A DNA stretch of 64,000 nucleotides from Elusimicrobiota bacterium (GTDB taxonomy: Bacteria > Elusimicrobiota > Elusimicrobia > UBA1565 > UBA9628). Each line of letters opens with the position of its first letter. Position 1 is the first letter of the stretch. The position numbers and the translations under genes are program-made. The stretch spans positions 1 to 64,000 of the forward strand of contig JACQAZ010000019.1 of the NCBI GenBank assembly GCA_016194705.1, in the 5' to 3' direction. The notes below the pieces were generated by a model, which worked only from the letters and a program-made list of their open reading frames with translations, was not told the DNA's origin and searched no databases. Positions 58,390-64,000 of the stretch are shown here, in pieces.

Positions 58390-59686
58390 AGCCTTGACGC
58401 GGGATCCCGGAGGCCGGCGCGCCTTGGCGCGCCGGCTGCGCGTTGAGAGCCTGCGCCGCCGCTTCATCTACCGCCCCAAGGGCCGCAAGCCGATCCCGCA
58501 TCCGCTGGCGCTCGATCCGTTCGTTCTTCGCGAGAATCAGACGCGAGACCTTCTGCCTCTGGCCAAGGCGGTCTTCCGCCTGCATCTGCGCCTGCCGGCT
58601 CTTTATCGCGACGGCTTCCCGGGGATCGGGGAGGCCTGTCCTCTCGAGAAGCGCGCGCTCGAATGGCTCGCCCTGTGGCCTTCCCGCCGCGGCCCCGGCC
58701 CGCTCGTGATCCGGCTCGACGTAGGCTTGGGACCGCGCGGCCCCGTCATGTACGAGACCAACGCGACGGCCCTGGCCGGATTCCACTACCACACCCAGGC
58801 CGCGGCGATCGTCAAAGAGCTCGTGCTCGATCCGTCCGGGGTTCGACTCGGCGACGCGCCGGACCTGCTGGACTTCCTGCGCCGCTGGCTCGCGGCGGCG
58901 GGCCGCTCCAAGCGCGTCGGCTTCGTCGAGCCGCGCCCCTTCGGCCCGGGCGACACCGAGATGCCCGAGGTCGCGCGCCATCTGCGGACCTTGGGCTGGG
59001 AAACCTCGTGGGGCACGCCCTCCGAGCTTTCGAGGTCTCGCGGAGTCTTCGCGCTGCGCGGCCGGCCCGTCGAGCGCGTCTTCCGCGACGTCTGCCTCAA
59101 GGACATGCCGTCGCCCTCCTCGCCGCGGCTGAGAGTCTTCCGCGCGATGTTCGAGGCGGGGCTTACCGTCCCGGGGCCGGCCGCCGAGTTCGACCACAAG
59201 GCGATGCTCGAGCTCTGCACTTCCGAGGAGTTTTCCTCGCTGTTCACGGCGGCGGAGCGCAGGATCTTTCGCGCCTGCGTGCCGTGGACGCGCGTCGCCA
59301 GGGCGCGCAAGACCTCGGGACCCGACGGCCGCGCGGTCGACTTGCTGGAATTCCTAAGGCGGGCTCCCTCCCTCTGGCTGCTCAAGCCCAACCGCGACTG
59401 CGGCGGCGCGGGCATCGTCTTCGGCTCCGAGAAAAATTGGGACGCTGCGCTCGAGAGGGCGGCGCGAGAGCCGGGACGCTGGGTCGTTCAGGAGCGCCGC
59501 CAGGCGCCCGCCGTTTCGATGCTGATCCCGCGCGGCGACCGCATCGAGAGCTCGCCGTGCCGCGCGGCGCTGGGCGTCTATTACGGCGGCCAGGGCTTGG
59601 GCTTCTACGCGCGCGTGAGTCCCGGACGGATCGTCAACGTCGCCCAGGGCGGGGCGTTGGCGGCGGTGTTTTTCTCCAAGAAATGA
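58283..59686 (+). CDS. ATP-grasp-like ligase (circularly permuted type), start uncertain
   Basis: The frame contains GPVMYETNATALAGFHYHTQ (metal/nucleotide site), WLLKPNRDCGGAGIVFGSEK (ATP-grasp lysine and glycine loop) and VVQERRQAPAVSMLIPRGD. This layout resembles uncharacterised peptide/amine ligases of the ATP-grasp class. Candidate starts are ATG 58283 (chosen), TTG 58394, which is 4 nt after the short ORF stop, or a frameshift from that ORF. Its 3' end overlaps the convergent GT39 gene by 53 nt. The substrate is unknown. Confidence 0.65.
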   Translation: MRSTGRSPGGSSPRAARGTRGAATWDLDAAPGPTLRALTRDPGGRRALARRLRVESLRRRFIYRPKGRKPIPHPLALDPFVLRENQTRDLLPLAKAVFRLHLRLPALYRDGFPGIGEACPLEKRALEWLALWPSRRGPGPLVIRLDVGLGPRGPVMYETNATALAGFHYHTQAAAIVKELVLDPSGVRLGDAPDLLDFLRRWLAAAGRSKRVGFVEPRPFGPGDTEMPEVARHLRTLGWETSWGTPSELSRSRGVFALRGRPVERVFRDVCLKDMPSPSSPRLRVFRAMFEAGLTVPGPAAEFDHKAMLELCTSEEFSSLFTAAERRIFRACVPWTRVARARKTSGPDGRAVDLLEFLRRAPSLWLLKPNRDCGGAGIVFGSEKNWDAALERAAREPGRWVVQERRQAPAVSMLIPRGDRIESSPCRAALGVYYGGQGLGFYARVSPGRIVNVAQGGALAAVFFSKK

Positions 59687-61250
59687 GCGTGAAGCGCTCG
59701 AGCGGCGCGCGCGAGAGAGCGTAGGGCAAGAAGCCCCACGAGTTCGAGAAGAAGCCGGCCTGATTTGCCCCCTCGAAGCTCATCAGGCGCAGGGGAAGGG
59801 CGCTCTTGATCGTCCAGTCGAGCGACGGCGCCCTCATGGGCGGCAGCGGCAGGCCGGCATTCACCGTCGGGATCAGCACCGTGTCGCCTTGTCCGACGGC
59901 GTCCCAGCCTCCCGCGCAGGGGTCTATGAAAAAGGCCTCTTGCGGCATGTAGTTCTGCAGGCCCCAATGTCCGGTGTACCAAAGTTTTCGGCCGGGCTCG
60001 AGTTGGATGGCCGCAGTCGAGCTTCCCGCCGCGCGCGAGGCCTCGGCGAAGCTGAAGTCGATCCAACCCAGGCACAGGCTCAGCGCAAAGCACGCCGCGA
60101 GGCTCGCCATGTAGAAGCGCTCGCGCTCGGCCGCCTTCCACGCCTTCTCGAGGCGCGCCGCACCGGCCAGAGCCAGCGGCGGCAGGAGCGGCAGCACCGA
60201 GCGCGCGGAGACCGCCCAGTTGAGCCAGGCGGCCGCGGCGGCGGCCAAGGCCCAGGCCGACCAGACGAGGTCTCCGCGCTGGCCGCGCGCTTCGGGCTCG
60301 CAGAGGCGGGCGAAAGCCGAGAGACAGGCGAAAGCCATGAGAGCGCCCGTGAGCCGGTCTACGGGCCGGATCGACGCTCCGGCAGGATCCAGGAGGCTCG
60401 AGAAAAGCAGGCACGACACCCAGGCCGCTCCGGCCAAGGTCAGCAGATGCCGCCGTCTCGGCGCGCCGGCCCGCGCGCACGGCCAGAGAAGCGTTGCCGC
60501 CCCGCAGCCGCCTGTGAAGGCCAGCAGAGAGCGCAGTCGGTGGACGCCGCCGGCCTCGGCCATCCGAAGGGGAAGGTCGACGGCCGCCACCGCAGCCAGG
60601 CGCCCGGGCTCGAGGAGCAGAGCGTCGATCAGCGCGGGGGCCAGGGCCGCGGCCAGCCAAAGCGCCATGCGCCGCGGCTTGACGCCGTTTAAGTAAAGCA
60701 AAGCCGCGGCGGGCGCCAGGAACACGGCGGCCGTGTGCTTGGCGATCACGGCGAGGCCGAGCAGGACCGCTCCGAGCCCGATCCTGCGCTCCGCGACGAG
60801 GCACAAGGCGCTTAAAGACAGCGCCATCGTCCACTTCTCGGCCATCAGGGGAGAGACGCACAGAAGCCAGCCGGGGCAGGCCAGTATGACGAGCACCGGC
60901 CAAAGCGGCTTGTCGAGAAAGCGGCGCGCGAGACGATGCAGGGCCAAGGCCGCGACGATGTCGAAGGGAAGGCAGGCCAGCCGCATCGTGATCTCCGAGC
61001 CGCCGGTCAATCTCTCTGCGGCCGCTAGTATGTACGGGACCAAGGTCGAATGGATAAAGGCCGAGGAGGCCGGTTTGGGGCAGAGATACCAGCTCAGCGT
61101 GAAGGAGAGGGGATGCCAGGGATCCTTGAGTATCTGTCGGGCGACGAGCAGGAACTCGACCTCGTCGAGGTGGAAGGCCTTGCCGAGAAAAGGCAGGGCG
61201 CACAGCACGACGAAGCCCGCGACGGCCAGCTGCTCCCGCTTTTCCGGCAT
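59634..61250 (-). CDS. GT39-type membrane glycosyltransferase (GT-C fold)
   Basis: The 538-residue protein has about 11 helices. FHLDEVEFLLVARQIL near residue 27 carries the acidic pair in the first periplasmic loop expected for GT-C/PMT-like enzymes using polyprenyl-phosphate sugars. The C-terminal 130 residues are a soluble periplasmic domain (GRKLWYTGHWGLQNYMPQEA). The sugar acceptor is unknown. TAGAAT lies 7 nt before the ATG. The integron-like attC site begins 36 bp upstream. Confidence 0.8.
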   Translation of the reverse strand: MPEKREQLAVAGFVVLCALPFLGKAFHLDEVEFLLVARQILKDPWHPLSFTLSWYLCPKPASSAFIHSTLVPYILAAAERLTGGSEITMRLACLPFDIVAALALHRLARRFLDKPLWPVLVILACPGWLLCVSPLMAEKWTMALSLSALCLVAERRIGLGAVLLGLAVIAKHTAAVFLAPAAALLYLNGVKPRRMALWLAAALAPALIDALLLEPGRLAAVAAVDLPLRMAEAGGVHRLRSLLAFTGGCGAATLLWPCARAGAPRRRHLLTLAGAAWVSCLLFSSLLDPAGASIRPVDRLTGALMAFACLSAFARLCEPEARGQRGDLVWSAWALAAAAAAWLNWAVSARSVLPLLPPLALAGAARLEKAWKAAERERFYMASLAACFALSLCLGWIDFSFAEASRAAGSSTAAIQLEPGRKLWYTGHWGLQNYMPQEAFFIDPCAGGWDAVGQGDTVLIPTVNAGLPLPPMRAPSLDWTIKSALPLRLMSFEGANQAGFFSNSWGFLPYALSRAPLERFTLISWRKTPPPTPRPGRR

Positions 61251-61285
61251 CGCGGCTATTCTACTTATTACTTGCCTGTCTTTCG

Positions 61286-61361
61286 GCCGAACGAGTGGGT
61301 GAGCGGCGGCGGCTATTAGAATACCTCACCGAGCCGCCGGCCGCTCTACCCGATGTTGAGT
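61286..61361 (-). other. attC-like recombination site 2
   Basis: On the minus strand the 76-bp element starts with ACTCAAC (RYYYAAC) and ends with GTTCGGC (GTTRRRY-like). The arms fold as AAC...GGGT...GAGCGG(C)CGGCGGCT against their complements, with an extrahelical base and unpaired spacers, which is the structure recognised by integron integrases. It lies directly downstream of the 136-aa cassette ORF. Confidence 0.72.
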
Positions 61362-61424
61362 GAATGGCGTGACAACGAGTGGCACCTTAATAATTCCCAC
61401 CCTGATTGAATGTATTGCTAAGCA

Positions 61425-61835
61425 TCAACCTCGAAGGTTGGTTCTCATCCCTCCGATCTTGGAAACCTTCCAGCTCTCGTCAAATTCTAAATCAAACAGC
61501 TCATCCCCTGGACCCATCGTGCCCCCGCGTATCCAAACCTCCATCGTTCGACACGCAGGAGGGAAGCCGCTTTCCGACTTCGCGAGATTCCACCAGTTGT
61601 CTCGATGCAACAGGGGTGCATCTTTCTGCGCCGTGCAAATGACAAACTCCGTTCTTCCGGGCCCATCCGGGGCGTCGGTGCTGAATACCTGGAGTTCCTT
61701 AATAGGCATCCCGATTTGAATCGCATCGAAAATATGGTGAGTTGAGCGGTGGACGCCATTTTCCTCCCTAAGAAATCTAGCCATCGGGAGCGCGACGAGC
61801 AACAAAAGGGCCGCGGCAATCAGTTTCCGTTTCAC
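61425..61835 (-). CDS. Integron-cassette-like ORF B: exported 136-aa protein
   Basis: The GTG start gives MKRKLIAAALLLLVALPMAR, a signal peptide or anchor, followed by a small domain (IFDAIQIGMPIKELQVFSTD, CRTMEVWIRGGTMGPGDELF) with two cysteines. No family was recognised. It sits alone between two attC-like sites, in the same orientation as the other cassette ORF. Base composition is lower in GC than in the flanking genes. Confidence 0.65.
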   Translation of the reverse strand: MKRKLIAAALLLLVALPMARFLREENGVHRSTHHIFDAIQIGMPIKELQVFSTDAPDGPGRTEFVICTAQKDAPLLHRDNWWNLAKSESGFPPACRTMEVWIRGGTMGPGDELFDLEFDESWKVSKIGGMRTNLRG

Positions 61836-61871
61836 TTTATCGGGCGCCTGAGAAGAATTTGTTCATAGGGT

Positions 61872-61950
61872 GCATAACGCATACGGTGTGCCGCCGCGTC
61901 ACAGCTGCCAGCATTAGAGCAAAGCGGGCGGCACAACCGCATGGTTAGGT
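61872..61950 (-). other. attC-like recombination site 1
   Basis: On the minus strand the 79-bp element runs from ACCTAAC (perfect RYYYAAC) to GTTATGC. The arms TAAC-CATGCGGT-TGTGCCGCC pair with TAACG-CATACGG-TGTGCCGCC on the complement, with single extrahelical bases on each side and a variable 30-nt centre. It lies directly after the stop of the cassette A ORF. Confidence 0.78.
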
Positions 61951-61968
61951 GGCAATCCCCCAGTGCTC

Positions 61969-62634
61969 TCATGGTTTGAACAATAAAATGAATGGTAGCC
62001 AATCAAAAAGAAGAAGTGCGAAAACCGCGAGAATTGCGAATGTGAGAATGTTTGTGAATCCCAACACGCCTTCGATAAGGCGTCCACTCGGGAATCTCTC
62101 GACGTCATCCGTTTTGATTTTCCTGCCCGTGTGGTGCTGCAGGCGTTCATTGAGCAGCGCAGCTAGTTCCCCCGCTACCATTTTATAGTCACCAGCGGGG
62201 ATTCTGGCTTTCCTGGTTGCATTGGCACGATTGCTCGTGTTTTTGAAAATCCAATAAATCCGTTTGTTGTTGGTGATGTTTCTGATTAAGTATGCAGACG
62301 AGGGGGCAGGGGTAGAGCCGCCCTTTTCAACGCCAAAGCGTTCAATGCTGGACCACGAATAAAAATTTGGCCCAATCGTTAGTCCATCGTCCGTGAGAGT
62401 CAGGCTGTGTCTTTCAACCCAGGCATTAGAGAAGATCATGTTCCACACTACGACCAGAGTAATTGCGCAAACCAAGGAGAATTTCAGCAATTCAAAATTG
62501 GCGCCTGGATGCTTCTGAATATCTTGGAATGAGATGGCGACCATTAAGAGCCCGATGATTAGCGGAATGCTGGCTTCTTGTGAATCAAAGGGCTTCGGCC
62601 TGATCACCTTTGTTTCACCGCTTTTAGTTTTCAT
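61969..62634 (-). CDS. Integron-cassette-like ORF A: membrane protein with PH-like domain
   Basis: From ATG 62634 the protein has 221 residues. Two N-terminal helices (SIPLIIGLLMVAISFQDI and LLKFSLVCAITLVVVWNMIF) precede a bacterial PH-like segment (RHSLTLTDDGLTIGPNFYSW SSIERFG), and a C-terminal helix follows (FAILAVFALLLFDWLPFILL). Codon use is AT-richer than in the surroundings. The ORF fills a cassette bounded by GTTAGGTGGC on both sides in inverted orientation. The role is unknown. Confidence 0.7.
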   Translation of the reverse strand: MKTKSGETKVIRPKPFDSQEASIPLIIGLLMVAISFQDIQKHPGANFELLKFSLVCAITLVVVWNMIFSNAWVERHSLTLTDDGLTIGPNFYSWSSIERFGVEKGGSTPAPSSAYLIRNITNNKRIYWIFKNTSNRANATRKARIPAGDYKMVAGELAALLNERLQHHTGRKIKTDDVERFPSGRLIEGVLGFTNILTFAILAVFALLLFDWLPFILLFKP

Positions 62635-62665
62635 TGTGCTACCGGGAATGCGAGCCTCACTGGCC

Positions 62666-62741
62666 ACCTAACGACAATTATACTGGTCGGCCTAATATTC
62701 GCTGGTCGGCATAATCTTTTCGGTCGGATTTCTAGTTAAGT
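62666..62741 (-). other. Integron core site without attC stem (attI-like or decayed)
   Basis: Minus-strand ACTTAAC and GTTAGGT bound a 76-bp segment, the same length as the attC sites, but its arms do not pair. Instead it holds two direct copies of CTGGTCGGC(C/A)TAAT, recalling the direct repeats of attI sites. Cassette A begins at this GTTAGGT. Confidence 0.45.
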
Positions 62742-62790
62742 GTAGCCCCGCAACGGAAAATTATCAACAGGGTGCTTCTCGTCACTCTTC

Positions 62791-62821
62791 ATTATGGCCG
62801 CCCCGCCCGGTCGGCCATAAT
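62791..62821. repeat. 10-bp inverted repeat ATTATGGCCG / CGGCCATAAT
   Basis: Perfect arms flank an 11-nt GC-rich loop. It includes another GGTCGGCcATAAT copy similar to the direct repeats 100 bp upstream. It may be a hairpin or a binding site near the edge of the cassette region. Confidence 0.6.
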
Positions 62822-62945
62822 TTCAGCCCTATCCTCCAACCCCGCGCGGGACCAACCGGGCCCGGGGCCCCTGGGCCGAATGTCCCTCCTCTAATAGGTC
62901 GATGGGCTCTCATCGATAGGGTCCGCAGAGAACTAGAATGCCAAC

Positions 62946-64000
62946 ATGAGAATCACGACATCACGCTTGGCTATCATCCTCCTTCTCATTCTCGCCGTTT
63001 TCCCCCTCCCCTCTCGGGCCGTCGATGTCATTGCGCCCCAGGGCATCCCCTCGCGGCCGGTCATGGGGCCCGGCATCAACTGGAAGCTCGACCCCGCGCA
63101 GATCGCCGGCCAATACGCCGCGGCGCAAAGCCAGCTTGAAGCCAGCCTCAAGGGCATCCTGGGCGTCCCTGCCGGCGCGCGCAATTTCGACAACACCGTC
63201 AAAGCCTTCGAGACCGCCAACGCCGTGTTCGACCAGCAGATACAAAGCCTGGCCTTTCTCGGCTACGTCTCGCCGGACAAGGCGGTTCGCGAGGCGGGCC
63301 TCAAGGTCGAGGCCGACGCGGGCGCCTACGGAGTCGCCGTCTGGGCCCGGCCCGGGCTCTACCAGGCGGTCAAGGACTACGCCGACAAGGGCGAGACCCT
63401 GACCGGCGAGGACGGCCGGCTGCTTACGCGGATGCTGCGCGAGTTCAAATCGAGCGGGCACGGCCTCTCGCCCGAGGATAAGGACAAGCTGCAGAAAATT
63501 CAGGAGCGCCTGTCCGTCATTTCGACCGAGTTCGAGGGCAACATCAACGCCGACAACGGCGGCATGGACGTCAAGCTCGAGGACCTCAAAGGGCTTCCCG
63601 ACGACATCATCAAGCGCCTCCAGCAGAACCAGACGCCCGACGGAAAGATCCGCGTCACGCTGAAATACCCCGACTACATCCCTTTCATGAAGTACGCCGA
63701 CAACGGCGAGCTGCGCCGCCAGCTCCAGCTCAAGTACCAGAACCGCGCCGTCGAGAAGAACCTGCCGATTCTGTCGGAGGCCCTGCGATTGCGCGACCAA
63801 TCGGCCAAGCTGCTCGGCTATTCGTCGTTTCCGGAGAAGGCGCTCGAGGGGCGCATGGCCGAGACGCCGCAGAAAGTCTGGGATTTCTTGAACGGCCTCT
63901 GGCCGATCCTGAGGACGCAGGACCAGGACTTGAAGGACCTGCTCGCCGAGAAACGCAAAGACGATCCGAAGGCCGAACGCGTCGAGTCGTGGGAGTTGTC
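62946..64000 (+). CDS. M3 family oligopeptidase (thimet-type), exported; C-terminus beyond window
   Basis: The frame is open from ATG 62946 to the window end, so it is not in the ORF track. A signal peptide (LAIILLLILAVFPLPSRA) is followed by about 330 residues typical of M3 N-terminal helices: SPEDKDKLQKIQERLSVIST, YQNRAVEKNLPILSEALRLR, and ALEGRMAETPQKVWDFLNGL. The HExxH catalytic region lies beyond the window. TAGAAT ends 6 nt before the ATG, and a TCGATG/CATCGA hairpin at 62899-62916 lies where a -35 would be. An exported M3 enzyme would degrade peptides in the periplasm. Confidence 0.82.
   Translation, partial: MRITTSRLAIILLLILAVFPLPSRAVDVIAPQGIPSRPVMGPGINWKLDPAQIAGQYAAAQSQLEASLKGILGVPAGARNFDNTVKAFETANAVFDQQIQSLAFLGYVSPDKAVREAGLKVEADAGAYGVAVWARPGLYQAVKDYADKGETLTGEDGRLLTRMLREFKSSGHGLSPEDKDKLQKIQERLSVISTEFEGNINADNGGMDVKLEDLKGLPDDIIKRLQQNQTPDGKIRVTLKYPDYIPFMKYADNGELRRQLQLKYQNRAVEKNLPILSEALRLRDQSAKLLGYSSFPEKALEGRMAETPQKVWDFLNGLWPILRTQDQDLKDLLAEKRKDDPKAERVESWEL

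Noticed and set aside
61251-62945. Prophage or transposon remnant to explain the low-GC patch
   Set aside because: No integrase, transposase, phage or resistance gene is present; the attC-like structures explain the layout better.

Overview
The window is GC-rich (roughly two thirds G+C by eye), densely coded DNA from a Gram-negative-type bacterium. It encodes outer-membrane beta-barrels, an autotransporter, a LolA-like protein, many lipoproteins, AmpG, and signal peptidase I. The long form of IspG (extra TIM-barrel insert) and the general gene style would fit Elusimicrobiota or another deep-branching diderm phylum. This is an inference from gene content; no rRNA is present.

Layout. 1-9.6 kb: flippase end, peptide-binding lipoprotein/SBP, HNH nuclease, metallophosphoesterase, signal peptidase I, a 56-aa Flp-like pilin, a BrnT/CopG-type toxin-antitoxin pair on a lower-GC patch, Ala-Glu epimerase, HEAT-repeat protein and a DegP-type protease. 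9.7-22.3 kb: subtilase, lipoprotein, tRNA-Arg, thioredoxin-like lipoprotein, MFS, second metallophosphoesterase, VOC and SIS proteins, a YQAAPGGS-repeat protein, a HAMP adenylate cyclase, a TraB-like protein and a seven-copy NxSPV-repeat protein. 22.3-27 kb: ispG followed by three translationally coupled genes. 27-34 kb: a seven-gene, overlapping envelope-export operon on the minus strand (LolA-like, FtsX permease, ATPase, outer-membrane barrel, HlyD adaptor, MacB permease, CxxCH protein). 34-43.8 kb: hydrolase, a degenerate tRNA-Asp-like gene, a small membrane protein with a giant 2313-aa polytopic membrane protein, and TetR back-to-back with CvpA. 43.8-49.6 kb: inosine/uracil-type glycosylase, a second adenylate cyclase, DUF1460 amidase-like protein + AmpG, M20 peptidase. 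49.7-61.3 kb: short GH57, PATR autotransporter, S1/P1 nuclease, AI-2E exporter, fatty-acid desaturase, cyclic-nucleotide-binding protein, ATP-grasp protein, GT39-type glycosyltransferase. 61.3-62.75 kb: a lower-GC patch that I read as two integron gene cassettes with two foldable attC sites and a third, attI-like site, and no integrase in view. 62.9-64 kb: start of an M3 peptidase.

Themes. Peptidoglycan salvage (AmpG, DUF1460, Ala-Glu epimerase, peptide SBP), cAMP signalling (two class III cyclases and one CNB protein) and envelope export recur. Many genes have a sigma70-like -10 box placed 6-8 nt before the start codon, often with a -35 box at 17-18 nt, which implies widespread leaderless transcription. 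The most unusual items are the integron cassette array, the giant membrane protein, the NxSPV-repeat protein, the leaderless promoter architecture, and the toxin-antitoxin operator that includes the start codon.
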